Both the position numbers and the translations under genes were made by a program. From Longimicrobium sp. (GTDB taxonomy: Bacteria > Gemmatimonadota > Gemmatimonadetes > Longimicrobiales > Longimicrobiaceae), in assembly GCA_036377595.1 (NCBI GenBank), contig DASUYB010000162.1:1-39230 (forward strand): 39,230 nt of DNA, in the 5' to 3' direction. The notes under the pieces were generated by a model that searched no databases, had not been told where the DNA came from, and saw only the letters and a program-made list of their open reading frames with translations. Below are positions 30,972 through 39,230 of the stretch, piece by piece (position 1 is the first letter of the stretch; every line of letters begins with the position of its first letter).

Positions 30972-32189
30972 ATGCGGATGCGGTGGATGGTGGTGGGGCT
31001 CTGCGCGGGCGCCGTCGTGCCGCACGCGCGGGCGCAGCAGCGCGTGACGCTGGCGCAGGCCGAAGCCGCGGCGCTGGCCAACGGCGCGCGCGTCCGCATC
31101 GCCGCGGCGGACGAGGCGGCTGCGCGGGCGGACGTGCTCACCGCCCGCGCCTTCCCCAACCCCACCGTGGCGGCGGACTACTCGAAGTCCGCGCCGCAGT
31201 ACCATCTCACCGCCGACCAGCCGCTGGAGTTTCCCTGGCTGCGCGGCGCGCGTATCCGCGCCGCGCAGGCGGGTGCGCTGGGCGCGCGCTACCGGCTGGA
31301 GATCGAGCGCGCCGCCGTGCGCTATGCCGTCGATAGCGCGTACGTGCAGGCGGCGGCCGCGCGCGAGCTGTTCACCCTTTCCGCGCGCACCGAGCGCGAG
31401 GGCCAGGAGCTGGTGCGCATCGCCCGCACCCGCCAGCAGGCCGGAGATGCGAGCGAGCTGGACGTGGAGCTGGCGCTCGTCGCCCAGGGGGGGCTGCAAT
31501 CCGCCGCCCTGGCCGATTCGCTGGCCGCCGTGGCCGCGCTCCTCGACCTGCAGGCGCTGATGGGGATCCCCTCCGCGCACCCCACGATCGTCCTGGCCGA
31601 CTCGCTGGCCTCGCTCCCGCCGCTCGCGCCCCGCGTCACCCCTGGTGACGGCGGGGCGCCGCCGCTGCGCACCGCCGCGGCCGAGGCCGACGTGCAGGCG
31701 CGCACGGCATCGCTCGCGATGGAGCGGGCCAACCGCTGGGCCGCGCCGGCCGTCACCGGCGGGGTGGAGTGGCACGACCCCACGGGGGGCGAGCCGGGGT
31801 ACCTCCCCACCTTCGGCATCTCCATCCCCCTGCCGCTGTGGGACCGCAATCGCGGACCGATCGCCGTGGCGCGAGCGCAGCTGCAGCGCGCCGAGGCCGA
31901 GCTCGAGGCCGCGCGGCGCGAGGGCGCGGCGGCGCTGGCGGCGGCGGAACGCGATCGCGCGGCCGCGGCGGTCAGCGTCGAGCGCGGGCGCGCGCTGCTG
32001 GCCCACGCCGAGCGCGTGGTCGCCCTCTCCACGCAGGGATACCGGGAGGGCGCGTTCCCCATCACCACCGTGATCGACGCGCGCCGCGCCGCCCGCGACG
32101 TGCTGCGGCAGTACATCCAGGACCTGGCCGCGCTGCGGTCGGCCGAGAGCGCCGCGGCGCTGGCCCGCATGGTGGGGAGCGTGCCATGA
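30972..32189 (+). CDS. TolC-family outer-membrane efflux protein
   Basis: A 405-residue protein with a signal sequence (VVGLCAGAVVPHARAQQ). VTLAQAEAAALANGARVRIAAADEAAARADVLTARAFPNP is the usual start of a TolC/OEP repeat. The second half is likewise a helical repeat (LPTFGISIPLPLWDRNRGPIAVARAQLQRAEAELEAARRE). It should form the outer-membrane channel of the tripartite pump encoded downstream. Its stop overlaps a possible ATG of the adaptor gene. Confidence 0.92.
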   Translation: MRMRWMVVGLCAGAVVPHARAQQRVTLAQAEAAALANGARVRIAAADEAAARADVLTARAFPNPTVAADYSKSAPQYHLTADQPLEFPWLRGARIRAAQAGALGARYRLEIERAAVRYAVDSAYVQAAAARELFTLSARTEREGQELVRIARTRQQAGDASELDVELALVAQGGLQSAALADSLAAVAALLDLQALMGIPSAHPTIVLADSLASLPPLAPRVTPGDGGAPPLRTAAAEADVQARTASLAMERANRWAAPAVTGGVEWHDPTGGEPGYLPTFGISIPLPLWDRNRGPIAVARAQLQRAEAELEAARREGAAALAAAERDRAAAAVSVERGRALLAHAERVVALSTQGYREGAFPITTVIDARRAARDVLRQYIQDLAALRSAESAAALARMVGSVP

Positions 32190-32191
32190 GG

Positions 32192-32231
32192 GAAGTACGA
32201 AAGTGCGGGAGTGCGAAGGTGCGGGAGTGCG
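32192..32231. repeat. Octamer repeat between tolC-like and adaptor genes
   Basis: Five 8-nt units (GAAGTACG, AAAGTGCG, GGAGTGCG, AAGGTGCG, GGAGTGCG). It is related to the octamer arrays at 2,630, 3,390 and 3,555 but lies inside an operon. Confidence 0.85.
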
Positions 32232-32278
32232 TTGGGACGGGAGATCCGGATCCGTTTCACGTCCCCGGCCGGCGTGCG

Positions 32279-33334
32279 ATGGCGGCTGCGGCGCTGGGGA
32301 TGGCGCTGCTGGCGCTGGCGGCGTGCGGAGGGAAGGGCGGCGACGGCGGGGGAGACGAAGAGGCCGAGGCGGCGCCCGAAGTCGTCGCGCAGACGGCGGT
32401 GGCGCAGGCGCAGGCCTTTCCCGTGACCGTCACCGCGCTGGGGGTGGTGGACGCGGCGCCGGGGCACGTGGCCGAGCTGGCGGCACCGGTGCAGGCCCGC
32501 GTGACCCGCATCTTCGTCACCACCGGCCAGGCGGTCGCCGCGGGCCAGCCGCTGGTGGCGCTCGACCAGACGGTGTTCGCCGCCGAGGTGCGGCGCACCG
32601 ACGTCGCGCGGGTGACGGCGCAGCAGGCCTACCAGCGCGCGCGCCGCCTGGCCGACGCCGGCATCCTCCCGCGCAAGGACGCCGAGGCCGCCGCCGCCGC
32701 GCTGGCCGACGCCAACGCCGCCGCCATCGCGGCGCGCAGCACGCTGGGCCAGGCCACCCTGCGCTCGCCCATCTCCGGCATCGTGGCCGCCGTCAACGCG
32801 CGGCTGAACGCGCAGGCCGACCCGGCCACCACGCTGGTGCAGGTGGTCGACCCCGCCGGGCTGGAGATCCACCTGTCCATGCCGCCCGAGCAGGCCGGAC
32901 GCATCCAGCCGCGCCAGCCCGTGCACCTGAGCGCCGGACGCGACGCGGGCGGCCCCGCGCTGGGCGAGGGCGTGGTGACGGGAGTCGGCGCGGTGATCGA
33001 CACGGCCAACGGCAGCGTGGACGTGCGCGCCGCCCTCACCCGCCCCGCCGGCCGCCTCTTCGTGGGCCAGGACGTGCTGGCCTCCATCGAGGTGGCCGCG
33101 GGGGCCGGCGTGGTCACCGTCCCCGCCGCGGCGCTCGTCCCCGCCGAGGGCGGCGAGCAGGTGTTCGTGGTGGACGCGCAGGGGGTCGCCCACGCGCGCC
33201 CCGTCGCCGTCGGCGAGCGGCGGCAGGACGTCGTCGCCATCACCAGAGGGCTGCGCGGCGGCGAGACCGTGGTGGCGCAGGGCGCCTACGGGGTGCAGGA
33301 CGGCGCCCGCGTCCGCCGCGCGGCGGCGCCATGA
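32279..33334 (+). CDS. RND efflux periplasmic adaptor subunit (lipoprotein)
   Basis: This membrane-fusion protein links the RND pump to the TolC channel. From ATG 32279 it is 351 residues with a signal and lipobox (MALLALAAC). A lipoyl-like half (VAELAAPVQARVTRIFVTTGQAVAAGQPLVALDQ), an alpha-hairpin (ARVTAQQAYQRARRLADAGILPRKDAEAAAAAL), its partner lipoyl half (ATLRSPISGIVAAVNARLN) and the beta-barrel follow. An upstream in-frame ATG at 32186 overlaps the TolC stop, has a GGGGAG site and would add 31 residues encoded by the octamer repeat. I prefer 32279, but 32186 cannot be excluded. No Met-rich copper-binding motif is visible. Confidence 0.85.
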   Translation: MAAAALGMALLALAACGGKGGDGGGDEEAEAAPEVVAQTAVAQAQAFPVTVTALGVVDAAPGHVAELAAPVQARVTRIFVTTGQAVAAGQPLVALDQTVFAAEVRRTDVARVTAQQAYQRARRLADAGILPRKDAEAAAAALADANAAAIAARSTLGQATLRSPISGIVAAVNARLNAQADPATTLVQVVDPAGLEIHLSMPPEQAGRIQPRQPVHLSAGRDAGGPALGEGVVTGVGAVIDTANGSVDVRAALTRPAGRLFVGQDVLASIEVAAGAGVVTVPAAALVPAEGGEQVFVVDAQGVAHARPVAVGERRQDVVAITRGLRGGETVVAQGAYGVQDGARVRRAAAP

Positions 33335-36300
33335 GGCTGGTGGACGCGCTGGCCGCCCAGCGCCGCTTCGTGTACCTGGCCGTGGCGCTGCTGAGCGCGG
33401 CGGGCGCCTGGGCGGCCACGCGGCTCCCGTCGGCCATCTATCCGGAGCTGACCTTCCCGCGCATCGCGGTGATCGCGCAGGGGTCGGCGCTCGATGCGCA
33501 GCAGGTGGTGTTCGCCATCACCCGCCCCCTGGAAGAGGCGGTCAGCAACGTCCCCGGGGTGCAGCGCGTGCGCTCGCGCAGCATTCGCGGGAGCGTGGAG
33601 GTCTCGGTGGACTTCGCGCCGCGCACCGACATGGCGCAGGCGCTGCAGCTCACCCAGGCCCGCGTCAACGAGGCGCAGCCCGGCCTCCCCGCCGGCCTGT
33701 CCATCCAGGTGGAGCGGCTGACCCCCACCGTCTTCCCCATCCTCAGCTACAACCTCACCGGCGGCAGCACCACCGACCTCTACGACGCCGCCCTCTACCA
33801 GATCCGCCCCGTCGTCTCCCGCATCCCCGGCGTCAGCCGCGTGGAGGTGCAGGGAAGCGACGTGCGCGAGCTGGAGGTGATCGCCGACCCCGTGCGCATG
33901 ACCACGCTCGGGCTCAGCTACACCGGGCTGGCCGACGCCATCCGCGCCGGCGTCCAGCCGGCCGCGGTGGGACGCGAGACGCAGGACTACCAGCAGTACC
34001 TGGTGGTCACCGACCTCGAGGCGCACACGGCCGACGACGTCGCGAACGTCGTGGTGCGCCCCGGCACGCGCGTGCGCGACGTGGCCACGGTGGCGATGGG
34101 TACCGAGGACCACGTCGCGCTCGTGGCGGGAGACGGGAAGCCCGCCGCGCTGATCAACATCTCCCGCCAGGTGGGCGGCAACACCGTGGCCATCACCGAC
34201 AGCGTGGCGAAGGAGATGGCGGCGCTGCAGCGCACCCTGCCGCGGGGGATGCGGCTGAAGCCCGTCTACGACCAGGCCGTGCTGGTGCGCGAGGCGGTGG
34301 GCTCGGTGCGCGACGCCATGCTCGCGGGCGCCGTCCTGGCGGTGATCGTCCTTCTCCTCTTCCTCCGCCACGGCCGCATCACCGCCATCAGCGCGGCGTC
34401 GATCCCCCTGACCATGGCCGTCTCCGTGCTGGGGATGTGGCTGCTGGGGCAGACCTTCAACCTGATGACGCTGGGCGGGATGGCCATCGCCATCGGGCTG
34501 GTGATCGACGACAGCGTGGTGGTCACCGAGAACATCGCCCGCCACCTGGCGCTGGCGCCGGACCGGAGGACGGCCATCCGCGAGGCGGTGGACGAGCTGG
34601 TCTGGCCGGTGACCACGTCGACGCTCACCACCGTGGTCGTCTTCCTCCCCCTCGGCCTCCTGCAGGGCGTCGTCGGCCAGTTCTTCAAGGCGCTCTCCAT
34701 CACCCTTTCCCTGGCCGTCCTGGTCTCGCTCGTCCTCGCGTTGACGATCATCCCCCTGCTGGCCGACCAGCTGATCCGCGAGGGCGAGGAGGACGTGGAC
34801 GAGGACGAGGTCCCGCGCCCCGGCGTCCGCGGCATCCCCGCGCGCATCGGCCGCGGGCTGCGCCGGCTGACGGACGGCTACGAGCGCACGCTCACGCGGC
34901 TGCTGCGGCACCCCCGCCGGCTCTTCGCGGTGGCCGTCGGCCTGGTGGCGGCCGGCTGGCTGGCGCAGCGCTTCGTGGGGACGGGGTTCCTGCCGGAGAT
35001 GGACGAGGGGGCGTTCGTGCTCGACTACTTCACCCCCGGGGGGACGGACCTGGCCGAGACCGACCGGCAGCTGCACGTGGCCGAGCGCATCCTGATGGCC
35101 ACGCCCGAGGTGGAGGGGATCAGCCGGCGCACGGGCGCGGAGCTGGGGCTGTTCGCCACCGAGCAGAACGTGGGCGACATGGTGGTGCGGCTCAAGGCGC
35201 CCAGCCGGCGCGATCGCAGCTCCTTCGAGGTGATCGACGAGGTGCGGGGAAAGATCGAGTCGCGGCTCCCGCGGCTGAGCATCGAGTTCGTGCAGATCCT
35301 TTCCGACGTGATCAACGACCTGGCCGGCAGCGCCAGCCCGGTGGAGATCAAGCTCTTCGGCGACGATCTCGATCGCATGGAGGCGTACGCGAGGACGATT
35401 GCCGCGCCGATGGAGAAGGTGGACGGGCTCGTCGATCTCCAGAGCGGGGTGAGCGAGCCCGCGCCGGAGATGCACGTCCGCGTCGATCCCGCCCGCGCCG
35501 CGCGCGTGGGGCTGACGGGCGACGACGTGAACACGCAACTGGCCGCCGAGCTGCTGGGGGCCGAGGCGGGGCAGGTCCGCGCCGGCGACCGCACGGTGGG
35601 CGTGCGCGTGCACGCACCCGACGACGTGCGCTTCGACCCGCTGCGGCTTCCCACGCTCCCCGTGTTCAGCGCGTCGACCGGGGGCGACGTGCCGCTCGGC
35701 TCCGTGGCCACCGTCGTCCGCGGCAGCGAGCGCGCCGAGCTGAGGCGCGAGAACCAGCGCCCGGCCATCGCCGTCACCGGCGGGGTGGAGGGGCGCTCGC
35801 TGGGCGCGGTGATGGCCGACGTCCGGCGGATCCTGGCCGCGCACCCCGCGCCGCCGGGCGTGCGGGTGGAGATCGGCGGCGCCTGGGCGGGGCAGCAGGC
35901 CGCGTTCCGTTCGCTGCTGGCCGTGCTCGCGCTGGCCGGGCTGTCGGTGATCGCGGTGATGGTGATCCAGTTCCGCTCGTTCGTGGAGCCGCTGATCATC
36001 GCCCTGGCGGCGCCGCTCTCGTTCGTGGGCGCGCTGGCGCTGCTGCTGGCCACCGGCACCCCGCTGAACGTCTCCAGCCTGATGGGGATGGTGCTGCTGG
36101 TGGGGCTGATCGTGAAGAACGGGATCATCCTCCTCGACTTTACCCATCACCGCATGCGGCACGAGGGCGAGCCGCTGGGCGAGGCCGTCCGCGTGGCCGC
36201 GCGCACGCGCCTGCGGCCGATCCTGATGACCACGCTGTGCACGCTGTTCGGCCTGCTCCCGCTGGCGCTGGGCCTGGGCGCGGGCTCCGAGCTGCAGCGC

Positions 36301-36411
36301 CCCCTCGCGCTGGCGGTTATCGGCGGGCTGGCGCTGTCGACGCCGATCACCCTCTTCCTCGTCCCCGGCTTCGTCGTGGCCATCCGCGGCCGCGAGTACC
36401 GGCTGGGGTGA
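33331..36411 (+). CDS. RND efflux pump permease (HAE1-like)
   Basis: A 1,026-residue inner-membrane proton-driven efflux transporter. It has about 12 transmembrane helices and two large periplasmic loops. The proton-relay motif is GLVIDDSVVVTEN with D393-D394, the paired aspartates of hydrophobe/amphiphile pumps (AcrB-like). Heavy-metal pumps such as CusA and CzcA usually have only one Asp there. The segments FNLMTLGGMAIAIGL, GTGFLPEMDEGAFVL and the C-terminal GMVLLVGLIVKNGIILLDF are typical. The start overlaps the adaptor stop by 4 nt (ATGA). It probably expels drugs, lipids or other hydrophobic molecules; the substrate is not identifiable. Confidence 0.95.
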   Translation: MRLVDALAAQRRFVYLAVALLSAAGAWAATRLPSAIYPELTFPRIAVIAQGSALDAQQVVFAITRPLEEAVSNVPGVQRVRSRSIRGSVEVSVDFAPRTDMAQALQLTQARVNEAQPGLPAGLSIQVERLTPTVFPILSYNLTGGSTTDLYDAALYQIRPVVSRIPGVSRVEVQGSDVRELEVIADPVRMTTLGLSYTGLADAIRAGVQPAAVGRETQDYQQYLVVTDLEAHTADDVANVVVRPGTRVRDVATVAMGTEDHVALVAGDGKPAALINISRQVGGNTVAITDSVAKEMAALQRTLPRGMRLKPVYDQAVLVREAVGSVRDAMLAGAVLAVIVLLLFLRHGRITAISAASIPLTMAVSVLGMWLLGQTFNLMTLGGMAIAIGLVIDDSVVVTENIARHLALAPDRRTAIREAVDELVWPVTTSTLTTVVVFLPLGLLQGVVGQFFKALSITLSLAVLVSLVLALTIIPLLADQLIREGEEDVDEDEVPRPGVRGIPARIGRGLRRLTDGYERTLTRLLRHPRRLFAVAVGLVAAGWLAQRFVGTGFLPEMDEGAFVLDYFTPGGTDLAETDRQLHVAERILMATPEVEGISRRTGAELGLFATEQNVGDMVVRLKAPSRRDRSSFEVIDEVRGKIESRLPRLSIEFVQILSDVINDLAGSASPVEIKLFGDDLDRMEAYARTIAAPMEKVDGLVDLQSGVSEPAPEMHVRVDPARAARVGLTGDDVNTQLAAELLGAEAGQVRAGDRTVGVRVHAPDDVRFDPLRLPTLPVFSASTGGDVPLGSVATVVRGSERAELRRENQRPAIAVTGGVEGRSLGAVMADVRRILAAHPAPPGVRVEIGGAWAGQQAAFRSLLAVLALAGLSVIAVMVIQFRSFVEPLIIALAAPLSFVGALALLLATGTPLNVSSLMGMVLLVGLIVKNGIILLDFTHHRMRHEGEPLGEAVRVAARTRLRPILMTTLCTLFGLLPLALGLGAGSELQRPLALAVIGGLALSTPITLFLVPGFVVAIRGREYRLG

Positions 36412-36686
36412 TTCGAATTGATTTTCTGCATTCTCCAACCGGGGACACGGAGGAGCCGGCGCTCGGTCCGCCATCCTCCGTGCCCTCGTTGACGAAATCC
36501 GGGAATTGGGTTGATGTACCCGGACCGATCCCACACTGACGTCATCCTGAGGCCGGCCAGACCGTAATCAGCGTCTGCGCAAGCGGTTGCAGGCCGAAGG
36601 ATCTATCATCGCGGCAGCACGGGATCCGGTCGGACGCACCAATACTCGACCCGGACCTGGTATTGGCGACTTTTGAAGATCCGGGA
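36412..36686. other. Gap after the efflux operon
   Basis: The gap between the RND stop and the stop of the Cys-rich precursor holds dispersed-repeat copy B (36538-36605). No gene is supported here. Confidence 0.5.
36538..36605 (-). repeat. 68-bp dispersed repeat, copy B
   Basis: Reverse-complement match (62 of 68) to 2531-2598. It lies downstream of the efflux operon and of the Cys-rich precursor gene. The outer arms can pair imperfectly. Confidence 0.8.
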
Positions 36687-36938
36687 TCACACCAGGATCG
36701 GACCGGTGTCGGGGCAGAACTGGTCGCACCTGCTCAGGGCGCAGGTGATGCCGCAGGTGCCCTCGCACGAGGCGCCGCAGGTGAACTGCCCGGCGCAGGT
36801 GTCGCAGGTGCGGCCGAAGAAGGAGCACCCGAAGGTGAACTCCCGCCCCTCCACCGTTCCGCGTCGCTCCACCTTCTCCGGCTGCGCCTGGAAGCTTTCG
36901 ACGTGAAGGTCGTCCAGGTCGAGCTTGAGCTTGCCCAT
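36687..36938 (-). CDS. Cys-rich pinensin-like lanthipeptide precursor B
   Basis: An 83-residue peptide with the leader MGKLKLDLDDLHVESFQAQP, almost the same pattern as array peptides A1-A4, followed by ERRGTV (25-29). The core then departs completely: nine cysteines at 38, 45, 48, 54, 58, 62, 66, 71 and 75, six of them directly preceded by Thr or Ser (for example T44C45, T47C48, T53C54). Such [TS]C periodicity suits multiple lanthionine or methyllanthionine rings, but many cysteines could also suit disulfides or metal binding. The ATG has GGAGG 7 nt upstream. It is divergent from an MFS exporter 270 bp away. Confidence 0.78.
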   Translation of the reverse strand: MGKLKLDLDDLHVESFQAQPEKVERRGTVEGREFTFGCSFFGRTCDTCAGQFTCGASCEGTCGITCALSRCDQFCPDTGPILV

Positions 36939-37039
36939 CGTGCACCTCCGCTGATGTCGAGTCGTTGCGGTTGAGCGCGGCCCCGTTTCGGCCCCGTGCA
37001 CACTCTACGGCGGACGCGCCGCGCCGGATCTCCAGAAAC

Positions 37040-37127
37040 TGAGGCCTCACGCGGAGACGCGGAGTCGCGGAGAACTCACCCCCGGCGCTGGGTTCTCCGC
37101 GTCTCCGCGGCTCCGCGTGAGGCCTCA
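37040..37127. repeat. Long-stem GCGGAGAC hairpin, copy 4
   Basis: 36-nt arms (37040-37075 and 37092-37127) match at 34 positions with a 16-nt loop. It lies in the divergent gap between the Cys-rich precursor and the MFS transporter, where the promoters of both should be. Confidence 0.9.
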
Positions 37128-37206
37128 TCCCCGTCTACATCCGCGCGGGAACCGGGTTTGCGAGAGGAACCGCGCATCGCGCAGTCACGGCAACGGATTC
37201 GGGGGG

Positions 37207-39168
37207 ATGGGGATGGTGGAGCAGGCGGTGCGGGCGGAGGAGGAGCGGAGCGTGTGGGTGGTGTTCAGCGGGCTGCTGCTGGTGATGCTGCTGGCCGCGC
37301 TCGACTCCACCATCGTGGCCACGGCGCTGCCGACCATCGTGGGCGAGCTGGGCGGCGTCGGACATCTCGCCTGGGTGGTGACGGCGTACCTGCTGGCGCA
37401 GACCGTCGTCACCCCGCTGTACGGCAAGCTGGGCGACCTGTACGGGCGCAAGCTCGTGCTGCAGACGGCGGTCGTCGTCTTCCTGCTGGGCTCGGCGCTG
37501 TGCGGGCAGGCGCGCTCGCTGGAGGCGCTGATCGCGTTCTGCGCGCTGCAGGGCCTCGGCGGCGGCGGGCTGATGGTGAGCTCGATGGCCGCCGTCGGCG
37601 ACGTGATCCCCCCGCGCGAGCGCGGGCGCTACCAGGGGATCTTCGGCGCGGTGTTCGGGCTCTCCAGCGTGGCCGGGCCACTGATCGGCGGGTTCTTCAC
37701 CACCCACCTGTCGTGGCGCTGGATCTTCTACATCAACCTCCCGCTCGGCATCGTGGCGATGCTCGTCCTCGCCGCGACGCTCCCCGCGAACCCGGAGCGC
37801 AGGCGCCACCGCATCGACTGGCTCGGCGCGGGAACGCTGGCGGCGGCGCTCAGCGGCATCATCCTGCTCACCGACCTGGGCGGGACGACGTACCCGTGGG
37901 GATCGCCGCAGATCGTGGGGCTCGGCGTCGCCAGCGCCATCTTCCTCTCCCTCTTCGTCTGGATCGAGCGGCGCGCGGCCGAGCCGGTGCTGCCGCTCAG
38001 GCTCTTCCGCAACCGCATCTTCACGGTCAGCAGCGCGGTGGGCGTCGTCGTCGGCTTCGCGATGTTCGGCTCCATCACCTATCTCCCGCTCTTCCTGCAG
38101 ACGGTGAAAGGGGCGAGTCCGACGTCGTCCGGCCTGCAGCTGCTGCCGGTGATGGGCGGGATGCTGGTGACGTCGATCGCCTCCGGCCAGCTCATCTCCC
38201 GCTGGGGGCGCTACCGCGTCTTTCCCATCGCGGGGACGGCGGTGATGACGGTGGGCCTCTTCCTCCTCTCGCGGATGCACGCGGACACCAGCCTCGTCAC
38301 CGCGTCGCTGTACATGCTGATCGTGGGGATGGGGCTGGGGATGGTGATGCAGGTGCTGGTGCTGGCCGTGCAGAACTCGGTGGAGTACGAGGACCTGGGC
38401 GTGGCGACGAGCGGGGCCACGCTCTTCCGCTCCATCGGCGGCTCGCTGGGGACGGCGGTGCTGGGCGCGGTGTTCGCCGCGGAGCTGGCCCAGGCGCTCG
38501 CGCGGGTGATGCCGGGCGGTGCACAGGCGACGGGTGCGCGCCTGGACCCGGCGGCGCTGCGGCAGATGCCGGCGGCGACGCGGTCGATGTTCCTGGGCGC
38601 GTTCACCGACTCGCTCGACACCGTCTTCCTCGTGGCCGCGTTCGTGGCGGTCGTCGCGTTCGCGCTGTCGTGGCTGCTGGAGGAGCGGCCGCTGCGCGCC
38701 TCGGTGGCGGCAGGCGGCGGCGCCGGCGTGGGCGAGACCATGGCGATGCCGCAGGACGACGAGCCGTGGCCGCCCTTCTCTCGCGCGCTGTGGGCGCTGA
38801 TGCACCGCGACGCCAAGGTGCGGATGATCGAGAAGGTGTCGGCGATGGCCGGCGTCGCGCTCTCGCCCGCGGCGGTGTGGCTGCTGTCGCGCATCGGCCA
38901 CGGGCGCGACGCCGACCCTTTCCGCGTGGGGACGGAGTTCGGCATCGAGCCCACGCGCCTGCGCCAGGCCGACGCCGAGCTGCGCGCCGAGGGGATGATC
39001 GACGGCGGCGCGCTCACCCCGCGCGGCGCGGAGACGCTCGGCCGGCTGCGCTCCGCCGCGCGCGAGTGGCTGTGCAGCCTGGTGGAGGGATGGGACCCCG
39101 AGCACCACGCCGGCCTCGCGACCATGCTGGAGCGCGTCGCGGCCGACGTGGTGGAGGAACGCGATTGA
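37207..39168 (+). CDS. DHA2-type MFS exporter with C-terminal winged-helix-like domain
   Basis: A 653-residue protein. The first ~510 residues form a 14-helix drug:H+ antiporter (DHA2, EmrB/QacA-like): [14 protein letters not shown] is motif D1, [10 protein letters not shown] motif A and [14 protein letters not shown] motif C. After a linker ([14 protein letters not shown]...) the last ~110 residues look like a MarR-type winged helix: [51 protein letters not shown] and [20 protein letters not shown], with the typical Arg/Gly 'wing'. Fusion of exporter and regulator-like domain is unusual. The starts at 37207 or 37213 (ATGGGGATGG) are equally plausible. Confidence 0.88.
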   Translation: MGMVEQAVRAEEERSVWVVFSGLLLVMLLAALDSTIVATALPTIVGELGGVGHLAWVVTAYLLAQTVVTPLYGKLGDLYGRKLVLQTAVVVFLLGSALCGQARSLEALIAFCALQGLGGGGLMVSSMAAVGDVIPPRERGRYQGIFGAVFGLSSVAGPLIGGFFTTHLSWRWIFYINLPLGIVAMLVLAATLPANPERRRHRIDWLGAGTLAAALSGIILLTDLGGTTYPWGSPQIVGLGVASAIFLSLFVWIERRAAEPVLPLRLFRNRIFTVSSAVGVVVGFAMFGSITYLPLFLQTVKGASPTSSGLQLLPVMGGMLVTSIASGQLISRWGRYRVFPIAGTAVMTVGLFLLSRMHADTSLVTASLYMLIVGMGLGMVMQVLVLAVQNSVEYEDLGVATSGATLFRSIGGSLGTAVLGAVFAAELAQALARVMPGGAQATGARLDPAALRQMPAATRSMFLGAFTDSLDTVFLVAAFVAVVAFALSWLLEERPLRASVAAGGGAGVGETMAMPQDDEPWPPFSRALWALMHRDAKVRMIEKVSAMAGVALSPAAVWLLSRIGHGRDADPFRVGTEFGIEPTRLRQADAELRAEGMIDGGALTPRGAETLGRLRSAAREWLCSLVEGWDPEHHAGLATMLERVAADVVEERD

Positions 39169-39180
39169 GAAGCAGGTCTC

Positions 39181-39230
39181 ACGCAGAGGGCGCAGAGGTC
39201 GCAGAGGGCGGGAAGCTCTCTGCGACCTCT
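39181..39230. repeat. GCAGAGG hairpin, truncated by the window end
   Basis: Left arm with CACGCAGAGGGCGCAGAGG units. The complementary arm starts at 39218 (13 nt paired with 39194-39206) and is cut off by the end of the window. Another variant of the long-stem hairpin family, 12 bp after the MFS stop. Confidence 0.75.

Noticed and set aside
30972-36411. Calling the operon a copper/silver Cus system
   Set aside because: The RND proton-relay motif has two aspartates, and the adaptor shows no Met-rich metal-binding region. Only the upstream gene hints at copper.
33286-36534. Minus-strand 1,082-codon ORF opposite the RND gene
   Set aside because: It is a composition artefact (very rich in His, Gln, Arg, Asp) opposite a well-conserved transporter.
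1-39230. tRNA, rRNA or riboswitch genes
   Set aside because: I looked for conserved tRNA arms and known structured leaders by eye and saw none. A covariance-model scan would be needed to exclude small RNAs.

Overview
The window is about 39 kb of very GC-rich bacterial chromosome (GC-rich third codon positions, many GTG/TTG starts, a Gram-negative TolC/RND export system). Tandem pinensin-type lanthipeptide precursors and frequent long-stem intergenic repeats make a Gemmatimonadota (Longimicrobium-like) host my best guess. No rRNA, tRNA or taxonomic marker in the window proves this.

Layout. 14-1081: intact IS982-like insertion sequence. 1122-6071 (minus): GTPase Der, a zinc-ribbon/DUF2007-like protein, a secreted TPR protein and LarC. 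6319-6973 (minus): a less GC-rich PIN-toxin cassette with a 59-residue partner. 7061-12771 (minus): purH, purN, an MBL-fold hydrolase, a Bcp-type peroxiredoxin, an ACT-domain protein and nadA. 13119-15176 (minus): a membrane diguanylate cyclase. 15412-18070 (plus): a small lipoprotein, an Nramp-like transporter with altered metal-site motifs and two small PRC-barrel-like proteins. 18220-19194 (minus): ROK kinase. 19350-22722 (plus): two paralogous orphan sensor kinases.

22893-23901 (plus) holds four tandem precursor peptides with a conserved pinensin-like leader and four invariant cysteines in each core. They are followed by a strong hairpin, and no lanthionine-forming enzyme is present. 24205-28831 (plus) is a complete BMP-type nucleoside ABC importer (binding protein, double ATPase, two permeases). 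Then come a MaoC-like protein (28982-29446), a secreted PHM-like candidate copper protein (29657-30721), a TolC/MFP/RND tripartite efflux operon (30972-36411), a fifth precursor with nine core cysteines (36687-36938, minus), and a divergent DHA2-type MFS exporter fused to a C-terminal winged-helix-like domain (37207-39168).

The gaps between genes carry several repeat families: at least five long-stem hairpins built from 9-10 nt GCGGAGAC-like units, four copies of a C5/G5 hairpin with an AAACCGAC loop, octamer tandem repeats (GTGCGGGA), a 68-bp dispersed repeat present twice in opposite orientation, and a 171-bp MITE-like element. The most notable system is the lanthipeptide set: five precursors with a common leader but two very different cores, without local modification enzymes.
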